This document shows, piece by piece, positions 1-12,764 of a stretch of 64,000 nt of DNA. The notes below the pieces were generated by a model, which saw only the letters and a program-made list of their open reading frames with translations, did no database searches and had not been told where the DNA came from. Source of the stretch: Taenia hydatigena. Taxonomy: Eukaryota > Platyhelminthes > Cestoda > Cyclophyllidea > Taeniidae. Position 1 is the stretch's first letter. The number at the start of each line of letters is the position of its first letter. The position numbers and the translations under genes were made by a program. Where the stretch lies: contig JADWOT020000007.1 in assembly GCA_036345935.2 (NCBI GenBank), positions 4,502,786-4,566,785 of the forward strand, written 5' to 3'.

Positions 1-224
1 GAGGCGTGGTGCCAATATTCCTTCCACTTCGTCAACCGATTACTATCGCGCATTTTATCAGAAAATGTGAAAGACTGGGAGGAATCAATGCAGTGGTTCA
101 TAGTGCTAGATGAAAGGGCTGCATCTGCGACTCACCTCGCGGCCAATTCGAGGTGTTCGCACTGGAAGCCATTCATTTTCTGCTGAGTGGGTCACTTCAT
201 GTAAACTGGGGTGTGGTGGCTAGT

Positions 225-246
225 CCCAACCCTAACCCTAACCCCA
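225..246 (+). repeat. Interstitial telomere-like CCCTAA run
   Basis: CCCAACCCTAACCCTAACCC is about three units of the CCCTAA telomere repeat, standing alone. A single GGGGTTAGGG lies at 36492-36501 and CAACCCTAACC at 59114. It is too short to be a telomere. Confidence 0.6.
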
Positions 247-3200
247 AGCATGTAGAATTTTTACTTGGGGAAAGCGGGGACTAATATTTGACTGGATTGA
301 TTAAGTGACTTCTTTGAAGACACTGTTCTTTTATGCTTTTGTCTTAGTTGATCTAGCCATTCGCTCTTGACCAAAGCAAAGTGATTTACTCCATCAACAC
401 CGGGTTTTTTCCTCGATGAGGAATAGTTCTCAGCTAGATCATAAAAATGAAGTAAATCGGTAGTTCTAGCAATGAGGTGCACCGAAAAACTAGTAACCTT
501 ATAAAATGGAGCTCTTTTTGGCATGCAGTGCAACAATGGCAGCTAAAAAGACATTACAAGAATAAAGGGGAAGAACGAAGCTATCCGAACCAAGCGTCTA
601 GAGATGAAGCACATTAAATGCATAAAATTCACGAAGAATCCTCGTCTTGGATTAAAAAGGAATAGGTAAATTGCACAGCAAGGGCCTGGGATAAAAGTGA
701 AGTGGCATCTATTTGTGATTTGTCAAATTCCTTCAGTCGAAATTCACAGTCGGCTTTATCCACTTTGCCATCCATTTCGCATGCGATGCACCTCTTAAAA
801 GCATAATCAGTCATTGATATTTTTTAACTACGTGCGTGATTCTCTCCATCTTAGCGTCAAGCGATTTCACTGGCGAGTGCTTTCATGCAGGGAGGAATCG
901 GTTACTGTCACTGTCACATATTATTTGCGTCTGCTATGTCAGTGTCACATGTTGTCAGCTCCGCAATCACTTACTTATGCGTTTCGAGTCCAAGCGCACA
1001 TGCCAATGAAGTCAGCGATTAATGGGTTTTAGCTGTTGGTGAAATCCAGACCCCGCATTTCCACTCTTCATCTCCTTCTTCATAAAATTACTTGCTGGCT
1101 TCGTGGAAGCAAATGACCAAAAGTATTAGTTTCACAAGGATAAACTGATCAAATAAATACCTAATCAACCAAATTCTGTAAATGGAAACAAACAAGGCCT
1201 AATAAACTTAACCTGAGGTCTGAATTTTTCTTGTTACTACTTTAGAAGGACTCGTTTACCATTGCGTTCGAAAATGCTGCAATTCCCTTTTGAATTAAAT
1301 CGCAAACAACATAAGGAGATGTTCCTCCAACATTTGGAAAAAGGCATGATATTTTTGGTATTTTGCAAAGATTTCTGCTTTTCAAGAAGTAAATCATGCT
1401 GCCCAAGCCAAAAAATAGGCCAAGTGGATCCTCTCAAGCTATTTGCAACGTGGCAGCTGTGGAGAGCTGGCAATATTAACGAAACAGCTCAAACAAGAGG
1501 GATTATAACAGACACGCTAGAATGAATTTCGCTTGCAAAATCAATCGCTGCGAGAGCTTAAAATAATGAGATTTTTTAGAGACGTTACATAAGAAAACAT
1601 CAACAATACCGTAGTGGATGTTTATCATAAATGCGTGTAAACACTACCAAAAGGTAAAGAAGAAGGAGGGGCTTCAGACTTGACACTTCGCTGCATAATG
1701 AATGAAATTTTAGAGCCATCGATAATCAACAACCTGGGTACTGCAATGCTAGAAGTGCACTATGAATGACAAATGGTGCACCGTAGCAGTTTCGGTTGAA
1801 ATCAATATGCTATCTCATGTCCGTGATTGCCTGAAGCCAAGCCGTTTCCATTAAAGTAGTTCCAAGCCACTGGAATGTAGCATATAATTTTACATTTTAT
1901 TTGCCGTACGCTTGCAACGAGACGTTGCCCTCTACAATCGGATAGCATTACAAGTCAAATTGGCCTGACTTTCCATATCCCGATCGCAGAGCAGTTTTAA
2001 TCGTCAAAATGGTGTTTGGCCTAATTCAGGCAAATATCGTATTGCTTCACGTTAAATCATCTGTTTGCCTCTAGCCGTGCTATTTGCTTTTAAAAACAAT
2101 TTGAAAATTGTTTGACAACAATTAATTTCATTTAAAAGGCTGTCCTTTATCCAAAGGGGGTGAAGCTTAGCAAATGAGCGAAAATTCTACTTATCTGTTA
2201 GTAAATCCTCTCCTTTTCCTTGCACTTTGCTAGCAAAATCGAAGACCGTATTTATAGTGACCAACAGTTGTAAATTAGTTTTGAGTCCGGAAGTGGAATC
2301 CACTTAATCTTGTCAACATTGCGTTTTTTCCTAGGCAGCAAGGCGCCGGTGTATATTTTATGCTCATGCTGCGACTTAAGTTTGTTTAGACCATTACCTT
2401 CCAAACAACTGAGTTCAACTTCTTAAATGCTTTCATTCATCTACCAAATGAGCGTCCTTGCAATTGCACGGCATGATTATCCTCGCTACTTTGTTGGACC
2501 ACATCCTGGCAGATGCACCCTAGTAATTACCTAAAGTTGAGAAATGTGATTTGATCGAAGGATGGCAGGTAAACCAATTAAAAAACCCGACTCTGCTATA
2601 CTATTCCTTTCTTACCTAATGACTGCCAAAACCATCGCTTAACACAGTAATGGAGAGCCAGTGGCGGCAGCCGGATAAATTTAAGGAGGGCTAACAAATC
2701 TCATGAGCAAATCGTGAACTCATTGACGAATTTTAGGCTACAGAACTTTTATTTGGGCCTTCTTAACTAATGGTGTCATAATTAGCTAAAAGAATGCACA
2801 AAAGGGCGATGTAATGAAGCGTGATCCATAATGGTGGATGCGTGAACTTAGGGAAAGCATTTCATCGATTCATGTAAGAGAGTAAGCGCCGATAAGATTT
2901 GATGTTGATTGCTAGATTGCTCTTGCTGAGGATCACAAGGCCTGCAGAAGGGGAGAGCATCCGTCTCCCTCCTATTAATAAGAATGTTATCGCATGGGTG
3001 ATACCACCATTTGCTAAACCGCGAAAGTATTGGCTATGCAGAAACACGCTATTTAATGCGCATCTAATTTTATTGTTATTTTGACGTGTCACTCCACCTG
3101 CTCGATTATCGCAACACGCTACCACCATACGTTGCAGGCACAATACAAGCCTGTTCTACATCAACGCAATGGCATTAGCAACATCTCAATTATTAAGCGC

Positions 3201-4697
3201 TGGGAGTCAGTGTGTAATCGTGTACAGCATCCATACCACCCCAGCAGTTGGTCGTCAGACTCATGGCTAGTAAATGTACCTTTCATTCGCATAATCTAAT
3301 TCACCGCACTTCTAAGGCCTCGATGGTAATGCGTTATACACCTGCCACGTATCATCCTGCACTGTGGTCGAAGCGAGTACGTTGGCATTTATTGGAAGTG
3401 CACTGGATCGCACATAACGCCATGTTGGTGCAGGAACAGAGGGCGAAGTTGTATCTGCACTTGTAGTTGCATTTGTCACTCCATCACACACTATCTTCAC
3501 TCACGATCTTCTAGGGCTCGCAGTGCTTGCTATTGTCAATAAAAGAGTAGCATGGGGTAATAACTTAAAATAATAGGTGTTTTATGGATTAGCTTCAAAA
3601 CATGGACTGATAAAGAGCAACGGTTTTTCAGCCGTCACTTGGACGTACTTGTTTGTTCCATACCGCCTTCTTCTTATTCCACTTCCTTGATTTGTGCTGC
3701 CACCTCTTATTGGACCCTTCATTAATCATGCCAGCGTAATTTGCAGCTTGAGGGTAGCACAGGTCCGACAACTAATGATTTGAGCAAGGAAAGGAGTAGT
3801 GCACGACACTTTTAATGAGGTGAAATCCTAATGCATGTAAAACCATGATCGTGGACCTTTTTCGTCACCGAGCAGCATGACAAATTGCTGAAGTTTTGCA
3901 ACCGGCATCGGTTGGGAAAGAACTTCTGATTGGTGTGCTTCTGACGAATAGACGCTGACAGATGGCGCTATGTGTAGCTGTGAGTGAAGTGGTTGGATTA
4001 AAATTATGACGCTGCTCTCGGTGAAACTATGAAGCGATGGTAGGCTAGCTGCTTTCAGTGGACTTCTGAGGTGAAGGACGACAGACCAGCTGGTTAGTAG
4101 CGTTTGGCTCGCGAGAGAATCCGCGCAGATATAAATCCGTCAATGTATCACTGTGTATGGAAAAGGTATGGAATTTAATATGGTTTTTTAAGCTTTCACT
4201 AGTCTCAACATTAATCAGGTTGAATTTGAAGCAGTGAGACGTTAAAGTTAGCGTTAGATAGGTCATATCTACAGGTCATGTCGATTTTATGACAGGGAAT
4301 TCTAAGACTGAACCTGCGTAATTAATTGGGCTACAAAAAATAAGCGTTGCTGTTGGTTGTTTCGATGCGAACTAGACGATTTGAGACAATACTTATTGAA
4401 TGATAATAGTAGAAGTAATTAGCGCGTTTAAATGACTACTTTCCTTGCCGAACTGAAAGTGGGCATAAGCTTCAATCTAAGGGAGAGATAACCTTCTGCC
4501 GAATAAGGTCGAGGAGGCGGATAATATTTAACGCGCTCGTCTAAAATAGGAGATAATTAAAAGAATAATAATTGATAATAATTACAAAAGACAAACAAAG
4601 TATTTTAGAGTTTCCACTGTAATGCTACTTGACTCGTATGAAATAAATAAAGGCAACAAGCGTAGTAAGTTGCACAAGTCCCATTTCTTAGAGTGAA
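247..4697. other. No gene recognised
   Basis: Minus-strand open stretches at 261-536 and 629-814 are the longest near the left edge. Neither has a splice pair or a family I know. The region 3100-3500 is rich in CAC/CACC without a clear unit. Nothing else stands out. Confidence 0.5.
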
Positions 4698-4734
4698 GTG
4701 GAGAAGAATGAGGACTCAAATGAATCTGAAAACG

Positions 4735-5330
4735 GAAGGCAAGGTGTAGTGTTTGCAATTGTAGTGCCACGTATTGATATAGAGTATATTTGGCAGGCAC
4801 TGGAGGGATGCGATGAGTTTAGCACCGAGCATATTACTACAGTTCAGTGTAATGCGCGTGTGTGCAAGCTAAGATTGTGTTGGATTTGTGAAAGGAAGAA
4901 TGGCGTAGATGCGACTGCACTAGTAAGACTCGTGGATCACTTACAATTACTAGTCATTCTTACGAAGAGTGGATATGAACAATCGTTGATTGTATTGTGC
5001 TGCATGAATTGCGTTAAGTAGGAGTGAAGAAATGGAGCTGAACAGGCGGGGGAAGGAAGAAGGTGAAGGAAAGCAGGGAGTTGTGGGTTGAATCGCAGCT
5101 GACGTGTATCACTGCAAGGCGTGTTTAAGGAGACCTGGAGGGCTGCAATAATTTCAGCACAGATCCCATCATTTCAATTCGGGGTGAATGTGAGTTGAGG
5201 TATGGTTAAAGTTGAGCACAAGAGTATAACGTGGATGATATGAGAGTAGAGATGGTGATGGGATTTGCTCCGTCGTCAATTATTCATCACGAAGAGCAGG
5301 TGATTACAGACGTCCAAACTATGTCAGGTG
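4735..5330 (+). repeat. Diverged tandem duplication, period about 335 bases
   Basis: CTGGAGGG at 4800-4807 and 5135-5142 anchor two collinear units (4735-5070 and 5072-5330). The next 24 residues read in the same frame as LEGCDEFSTEHITTVQ and LEGCNNFSTDPIISIR. Later anchors are CATTCTTACGAAGAGTGG and ATTCATCACGAAGAGCAGG. Unit 1 is open for 107 codons from an ATG at 4698; unit 2 is interrupted by stops. It could be an old exon duplication, but no splice sites convince me. Confidence 0.4.
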
Positions 5331-6404
5331 ATGAAGAAGCGGAGTCCATAATTGCATTGAGCACCACTTCTCTACACGGATGCGGGTCGTTTTATTCGTA
5401 AAAGGATTTCAGAAGAATACTTGGTAGAAGGGGAAGGAGATGGATGTTGGAAAATAACTAAATGCGTACTTATTACTTCTGCATACGGGAGCATTTCACT
5501 TCTTCCGTTAGTTGTGTTTTACAAAGTAACGTGCAGATACCTCTTCGTCGTTCATTAATTAGTCATCCTGTCGTGCATTGACGCTTTCGGGGATATGCAT
5601 GCAATTAAAGATTCGGAAGCTTAGATACACTTCTTACAGAAACGCAGCAAAACGATTATATTTTATTCTGTATATATGAAGGGGGACAGAGTTGTCCTCT
5701 TTTTTGTGCCTTAACTTGTTAGAATGGTTGGACTTAATGTTGATAGCTAGGAAGAAGATACTGATACATGCGCGGCCTAATGCAAACTCTCCATCGAATG
5801 CTGCCATCTACAGTGTGCAAAAGTCACCTAGTTTTACACTACATAACTTCAAATTCTCTCTTTCTGACATCAAAATCCAAATTTCTTTCTGCAAGTGCAA
5901 TGACTGTTGTTTCCGCAGTTTTTTATTAAAACCTCTACTGGTGAAGAGCCAGCAGTACAAACATCTTGAGCGCTTCTTTCCGAAAGTGAGTAACTCCATG
6001 GATTTGCTTCTTAGAATCAGCTGCTATTCAGCTACTTGCACATCCAGCATGATGCATTGAAATCTGCCGCGCGGCTAGGCAGGAGGACGCCAAGCGAGAA
6101 GCCAGAGACTGTAGCTCAATAGCATGTGTCCACTGCATGGAACGCTGAATCCATAAACGGAGAATTGCTGCTATGCAGACTCACCTGAACAGGTACTCGA
6201 TCCTTGCGTCATCAGGTTAAAAGTCAATACTATGCCGGCTGAGCTTTACGAAAATTCGTTTCGCAGCCACTTCGGCCCATGATTATCACACCGTAAGAAG
6301 CTTCTCACCGACGTACTTACGCATGCTTTTCTCCATCAATGCAATAGCCGCCATTTCCGTTGCACGTCTTCTCGTTTCTCTCAAACGCTCCACCTCCTCT
6401 GCTG
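5331..6404. other. No gene recognised
   Basis: A 122-codon plus-strand frame at 5692-6060 has no start context, splice sites or familiar motif and is probably chance. Confidence 0.5.
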
Positions 6405-8600
6405 GTAGACCATCGATGCGACTGCAACTTTTTTTACAGACTAAAGACGCATGGCATAGTAGTGGGGATAGGCACAGTCATAGTAGCCTGGATCACGTCC
6501 ACCTCCTTGACCATGGGGTCTATCATAGTGAGTTGATTGTGTATGCTTTTGTAGTGCCCACATTCCTGCCCATGCTGTTTGGAGGATGTGTTTGTGTTTG
6601 GGTAGGATTGATGAAGATGGAGAGAGGGAGATGGATCACGATGCAGCATAAGTGGCTTGGCGTGGCGCGATATCTTATTGGTGGACTGGTGGTCAACAAC
6701 CCCAAGTCTCACCTAGATGGCGCGTGTCTAATTCTCAGTCGATCTTATTTGACAGTTTTTAAATGCAACAGGCTTGAATGATTGCAACGTTCCCAATCAA
6801 AAAATGTTCTTGATTTCTGCACTTGTAGACCAACTGTTCCTTCACAAGTGTTGCTACCATTCAAATAATTATTGATTTCTGCTGCAACTGTCAGCGCCGT
6901 GCTGTCGCGGAGCTGTCTTATTTGCATGGATGCATTACCATAGCCGTGCTAGATTTATTGGCGGTTGCTAACAAAATCAGGCATGCGTTAAACCCATTGC
7001 GCATATTTTGCACTGACTACTCGAAAACTCATACGATTCCACTAGCAGGGAAAGGATTCCTCTTGTGGAATTCGTTGGCACATTGCTGCTGGCGTCTTTC
7101 GATTAAGATCCAATTTTATTTGGAACTAGTCGCATAGGCTTGCATCTGTTAGTGAGCTCAAGCGGCAGATATGCGTCTGTTTGTTACCAGTGTTTTCTAG
7201 AAGAAAGCGTAAATGCACTGTCATTCCTCATCTATTACTGATTCCGCCTTTCGACTATTAGCATTATCATCCACCACAAGGTCGTGGAATAATCGACTTA
7301 CTAGCACCCACTTTTAACCACCCTGGTCAACCACGTCGGAAAATTGTGAGTCAGCAACCGTGGGCGAGACTCCAACTCCCAGCCTTTGGCTTTAGAAACC
7401 GGCGTCTCATTATTAGGTCACCAGAACCAGCTCCTTGTCGTTAACTTACTACAGCTAGCAACAGGGCTTAGTGGTGAAGGGTATGGATCTCGCTATCGGC
7501 GCGAAAGGTTTCGGCATCAAATCCCGGCTAAGCTCGATGCCCACTCGGTGGCCAAAGGGTTATTTGGTAAATGTGCCATTAAATTCACCGACCTCTTCTA
7601 CCTTACATTTGCAGGCCACTGTCCTCATCTTCTCATTTACCTAAATACTGGTACCATTGCTTTCCAAGGTCATAGCTCATGCGCAACTTTAACTAGTTTA
7701 CTAACCCATTGTCTAGCTTGTCTGGGTTTCTTCTAGGCTAGTTAACTTATTTTAACTATGGGTAAGGGCGACCAAACTGTTTGAAGCCGAGCACATTTTC
7801 CAAGCGATCTTGCATTCTTTTGTGTCTACACACGTTCCTACGACTCGATTCGGAGTTGGTGGAGGGATGTGGCAAAAAACCAGGTATCCACGCATCGCAG
7901 CATGTAAATGGAAAGCGTTTACGTCATAAATGAGTTTAGGTACATCTCTCTATTTGCAACCTGCTTGTATATATCTGCTGTTTTATATTGCTGCCTTTGT
8001 GTATTTTAGGACTAAACTTATTTGTTTTGGGATTTTTCTGTTTTTTGCTTGTTTACATCCTCAAGAAGTGATCAAACAAGCCAAATATAAACAACTTTTA
8101 ATCGGTCGGCCGGATGGTATGAACCGCCACATAATAAATACATCTTTAGCTAGAATTAATGTTTGCATTGCTGCTCTTGTGAACACTCGCTCAATGGTCC
8201 CTAACCCCAAAATTAGAACTGAGCGACTGATGCCGTGCAGCATCTAGAGCGTCTTACGAAAGTCGTATCCAAAATCAATAGCATTCAATCCTGGGGTTTG
8301 GTAATCCTTGTGACAGAATGCATGGGCTGTGCCGATAGTTGAGATTATTAATATACTTGTAAGCTAAGTTGATGCACATGCGGCACATATCCATGAACAG
8401 TGCGGTGGATCTTGTGAACACTGCCGCATGATGGACGCATTAGCGCTAGTTACAAACGGCTATCTGAGTCTGCAATGCAGTAGATGAAAAAATCAGTGGT
8501 AATGCGACGGTTCAGTCAGAAGAAAGTTAGACTGTGTTTAGGCGTCTACGCATCCACCTTGGGTCACGACGGGTATCAGCTTTGCTGTTTTTAGACCCAA
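6405..8600 (+). repeat. Repeat A, left arm of a 44-kb-spaced inverted pair
   Basis: Nearly the whole of this block matches the minus strand of 50475-52400. Landmarks are ACGCATGGCATAGT (6447), CACATTCCTGC (6559), TTGTGAACAC and GCGGTGGATCTTGTGAACAC (8402), CCACCTTGGGTCA (8557) and TTTGCTGTTTT near 8590. The left arm holds about 200 bases (around 7960-8160) that the right arm lacks. A tRNA-Arg-like module lies at 7357-7428. Short frames are similar between arms but broken differently, so I do not call a gene. Confidence 0.65.
7357..7428 (-). pseudogene. tRNA-Arg-like module inside repeat A (left copy)
   Basis: This is the partner of the module at 51414. The minus strand reads GGTGACCTAATAATGAGACG and then GGAGTTGGAGTCTCGCCCACGG split by a decayed anticodon arm. 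It carries the same tRNA-Arg-like D and T regions, with different point changes from the right copy. Confidence 0.42.
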
Positions 8601-8717
8601 TCCTTCCGCATACGCCTCCACGCGAACATACACGGCCGGCAACGCCCCAGTAAAGGCAGTAAGATTAGAGCAAAAAAGGTTCACACGTCGCAATGTGCGG
8701 AGTTTAAAATGTCATCG

Positions 8718-8796
8718 CGATGCAGGTGAGATCCAAACTCACGCCGGGAGACCCCAATGGATTAGCAATCCACCTTTCGTCAGCGCAGCCAACACC
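8718..8796 (-). tRNA. tRNA-Ser(GCT)-like gene or pseudogene
   Basis: On the minus strand the anticodon arm pairs fully (GTGGA/TCCAT with one wobble) around loop TTGCTAA, giving anticodon GCT. It is followed by a long variable arm (GGG/CCC) typical of serine tRNAs and a perfect T stem GTGAG/CTCAC. The acceptor GGTGTTG/CTGCATC pairs at six of seven positions counting wobbles. A TTTT lies about nine bases past the 3' end (8709-8706), as expected for polymerase III. Against a working gene: the D arm is scrambled, and the B box has TTTGGAT instead of TTCGANT. Confidence 0.6.
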
Positions 8797-10440
8797 TTTC
8801 TCACCACGGCCTAACCTGCCAACTTCATTACTCATTCCAACATGTCACACATCTCTTTACGGACCTCGAGCAGGCAAAATTAAAAGCCATGCAGATAGGG
8901 ATCGAATGGACTAGGAACAAATACTGCTAATGATAAGAGCCCGCGGAAAGACATTTGTTAATGCTCTCAAAGCTACGCTGCACACACTATTCGAAGTTCG
9001 TTTGATCCACTAATCAATCTTGCCAACCCATAATCATAAATTCGCTAGCGCCCTAACAACGCCATCCTAGTGACCACCTGTCCTGCTCTGCCGATGCTTT
9101 CTATGCTTATAGCCCTTTCTTCTTCTCACTATCCCATTCCTCCTCAACATCGTCATGCCGTATAAGTGGGTGTAGCGTTGTTGTCGGTGTGTATCTAATC
9201 ACGTCCTCCTCAGTCGCAACTATTAACTATTTTAAAATTTGCACACCTTCCTCCTTCCCATTACTTTTGTTAATACATTTTTTAAATTTATATGCTCGCC
9301 AATAGCCTAATGCTTTTTCCGTGCATTGGAATTTGTTCTGCATAAAAGAGCTTTATTCAGCTGCACTTTTCTTGCTGTTTGCTTCTCGTAAGCGAATTGC
9401 CAGGATTTTTTAGTGCTACCTCCTTGTGCCGAAGCTAAAGTCCACTTTCTTTGTTTACGTTAAAATTGTTTCAGTGGCGATTGTTCTGTACGAGGTGGAT
9501 GGATATTTGTTGGAAGAAGTTGGAATGAAAGGCAATTCAAAGGTGGTCCCTGAAATGATGGATTTGGCGGTGGGATTGCAGAGTTAGAGCACTTCATAAA
9601 AGAAGCAGTAGCCACTTTTTAAAAAGTTAGTAATAGGACTCCAAGCAAGAGTACGTAATAACGCCATCCATGCGCTGTGCACCCGATTTTCTAGTCCGTC
9701 ACTCATTTGGGCGACAAATGACTTGAATTTTTCGTAAATACGTGCTGCAAAATGGAACTTTCCTGCTCTGTGCCACATTCACCCACCTACTCTAAACTAA
9801 GTCGCAGAAACATCAGTCAATGAAAATATCTATCTTGAAGGCTTTACCTACACGTCACCTAGTCGAAAGCTCCATAGGATTCAAAATACAAACGCAAATG
9901 CAATTTAGCTCTAAGTAGTCCTTTTAAGTACATTTGTCTTTTGCCAAAATTTCTTTTTATGGACAAGCATAATTCGACGTTTTCCTTACTTCATCTTGGT
10001 CTCAGACCTCCTTCAGAAGACCAAGGGTTATGGCAATCACAAGAACGGTACCCTTAGTATTGACTTTGCAAGAATTGTCCATCCAGAGATACAAATTGGT
10101 AGGCTGTAATTGAAGGCTCACTTGCGACCGTTAATTGTGTCATGCAGTGAGTATTTGGTATCCAAAGAAGGCCTCGTGTGGATTTGGAAGACACAGCTAG
10201 ACAGTAGATCATTGAACGTCTACTATGACACAAAGTAAGAAATTACCATCCATCAAATCTCCAAAGGGCAATTATTCCAATCGGTAGGCAGGTGAGTGCT
10301 TACTTGGGGAATTAAGCATGGGAATGTTAATTTGAAGCATTTCCTATTCAAATAATCACCATCGCTGTGAACCAGACTTATCCAGAAGCCACGCTTAAAA
10401 GCGCAAGTATTTTGACATGCTGATCTGTTCTTCTCCTTAC
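8797..10440. other. No gene recognised
   Basis: AT-moderate unique sequence with a C/T-rich patch at 9060-9220. No repeat partner was seen inside the window. Confidence 0.5.
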
Positions 10441-10663
10441 CTTTCCACACTGCTCTCACTCAGTTGGGCTGGGAACCAGTAGGGAGTAGTGGTATAAGAA
10501 CTGGTAGAAACGGAGAAGGTCGGTGCACCATCAGTATTTTTACCGTTCCTTGACTTCACACCCTTTTCGCCTATCCTCGTGCTCACCTTGGCAATCGTCG
10601 TCAAATTTATTGCTTTCTTTATTCGAATGCCCGTTTCGGTTACAGTCACATGGGTCCCCCTAC
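10441..10663 (-). CDS. Possible internal coding exon, unconfirmed
   Basis: A minus-strand frame stays open from about 10663 to a good splice donor: AAAG followed by GTAAGGAG at 10440. It reads ..THVTVTETGIRI.., NLTTIAKVSTRIGEKG, then a Ser/Thr-rich end. Beta-strand-like alternation and the AKVSTRIGE piece recall the last strands of a fibronectin type III domain; that likeness is loose. The upstream acceptor is poor (TTGCAAAG or GTCAG) and I found no convincing partner exon, so this may be chance. Confidence 0.22.
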
Positions 10664-11105
10664 TGACTTTGCAAGGTAGGTTGATGTCTAAGCTATGCCA
10701 TCATTTGTCTTCAAGGAAGCTGTGGGCTCTACAGTCGTAGCATTTTTTATTTCACCAAGCCTTTACGCCGCATTCACCACTCCTCAGTCTCACAGCATTA
10801 AAGGTGTCATGAGAAAGGCTGATCTTCCCATTACACGCCAGCCCAGCTACTGCTTGAACAAGCACAAAATACTTTTTTCATAAAGGCAGACCTACTGCGA
10901 GGATAACGCATCACCACTGCCTTACATGGGCAGCATCTTTTAGACGTAGTTGATGGAAGAGGGTGGTGGTGATGATAAACAGGAAAGGGAATGAGCGAAT
11001 TCCATTAGGTGCCAATCACAAATACACCCCACGCCGCTCCCGCGGACTAACAAGCGGACGCAGACTGCAAGAAATGGGAAGGAGAGATAGAGGGTTGTAA
11101 ATTTA

Positions 11106-11181
11106 CGCCTCTGGAGAGGGTCGAACCCTCAAATTTCGCATTACAAGTACGGCGCTCTATCCTGCGTTAGGGCGCAGAGAC
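11106..11181 (-). tRNA. tRNA-Thr(TGT)-like gene or pseudogene
   Basis: A 76-base minus-strand cloverleaf. The acceptor GTCTCTG/CAGAGGC pairs at all seven positions with one wobble. The T arm GAGGG-TTCGACC-CTCTC pairs with one wobble and keeps the TTCGA core. The anticodon arm CCGTA/TGCGA around CTTGTAA pairs at four of five and reads TGT. The D stem (CCCT against GAGC) is mostly unpaired and no TTTT follows, so it may be retroposed or decaying. A more degraded relative lies 1.6 kb away at 12690. Confidence 0.55.
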
Positions 11182-12689
11182 ACCCAACATCCAGTACCAC
11201 CATGCCACTAACTGCCACCAATAACCACCAGCATGCTTCGCCCCCTTGGCTTCATCCACATAATCTCCACGCACTCCTTTGCTACTACTGCTGTCGCTCT
11301 TCCAACACGCCCCACAATTATTAATGGCTAGAAATAGTTACTCTGTTATGCATAACGCCCTTAACAATTAGTGATTTTCCTTAAAACCTGTTAGTTCCTT
11401 AAAAGGACAATTCTTCAAAGGGATGATGGTGACTCTCCCTAGGAATCTCGTTTAAGTCACCAGTTCCGCGCTCCTTGCTCTATTCACGGGTTAGTAACAG
11501 CTCTTACCCTCGCCAGTATTGGCAATGTAACAATAGTGTGACAACTGGCACATGCCTCATTCTTTCTGCATGCGCTTCTATCTCAGTGGTTCGTTTTTGC
11601 TGATGTCGAAACTGCTGATGATGAGGCGCATGAGAAGATGAAGCGGCGCTTTGTTCTGCAGAGATTGTGGCTCTACACAGACTCAAATTGAACTCTTTAT
11701 CGTTTGTCCGTGATAGAGATGCGAGTAATCCAGCTGTGAACTAGGGAGAAGGGTCATGTTATTATGAATGATCAGACTCAGCAATAAAGTTGAAATTACG
11801 TTAAAGGAGTCAGGCTGTCCAGCTGCCCGCTGGTAGGAGGAATCGCGACAATTTGCTCCCCTTGAAACATTAGTAAGGAAGATGAAATAGAAAGAGCGCG
11901 ACCGGTCCGCAATAGCAGAACCACAACTACCAAGGAGATTAAAGTGCATCCTTACATCAAAATTATGCATCAGGAGCACATCAGTAGCATTTTCCCTACA
12001 ATGCGTTATTTGACTCAGGTTATCACACTCGACAAATGACGTGCTTGCATCGCCACGAATTAGACAGGCAAGTGAATCGGAAGCGATTCAAAATGATCGC
12101 AGGTAGCAGAGTTGTCAAGCCCCACCTAGCTGCCAAGTCGCAAGCAGTGACAAAGTGATTAAGGTCATTTGAGTGCTCGAAGCTAGTTACACTGCGATGA
12201 TTTGCCAATCCCATTGAGCTAGACCTCCACTCAAGTTTCCAACATTTGCTGCGATTTCATGCCAATAGCCCTACACGTCAAGTGGCAAGTCGACATTCTG
12301 GCATCCAGTGCAGTGTCATCACGTTGCTCTCCAGTGCCTTTGAGTTATTAAGACAACGGTGTTGAGAACTCGTAACTAAGATATTTTTGAAAACTACGTA
12401 ATGCGATAATTTATTTGATTCCTTTGCTACGTTTCCACGGCGAGTTTTAATTATTGGCGCACTGGTTTCACCAGTAAAACAAGTGACAATAAAGCAAAAG
12501 TGATAATGTCATTCGTCATTGAAAGGTTTTTAGAAGGCTGGTTCAAATCTACCCAAGCATTTCAAATAAAATCATAGGATATCTTAAATGCTTAAGCTTT
12601 AGAGTGGCTGGCAAGAAGGATTCTGACAAAGCAACAAAATTTTGAACCGCCTTTTGGTATGGATACTTGAAATGAGGGGAAGGTAAACG

Positions 12690-12764
12690 TGTACTTAAAA
12701 AGAGGCTCGAACTCTAGACATCTGCATTCTAAGTACGGCCCCCTACCCGACCAAGCTTCATGAG
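12690..12764 (-). pseudogene. Degenerate tRNA-like sequence, related to the copy at 11106
   Basis: The minus strand keeps a TTCGAGC T loop with a short stem and an anticodon arm GCCGTA-CTTAGAA-TGC that parallels the element at 11106 (there CTTGTAA). The acceptor ends do not pair and the D arm is lost. The formal anticodon is TAG, but the likeness to the 11106 sequence is a better guide to origin. CCACC/CTACTA-rich DNA lies on its 5' side (12780-12870), as it does beside the 11106 copy. Confidence 0.45.

Noticed and set aside
261..814. Two adjacent minus-strand frames as exons of one gene
   Set aside because: No GT-AG pair joins them and neither resembles a family I know.
7386..7736. 116-codon plus-strand frame in repeat A
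   Set aside because: The inverted copy at 51095-51283 keeps part of it, but the first half overlaps the tRNA-Arg-like module and no family or start context supports a gene. It is probably DNA-level repeat identity.
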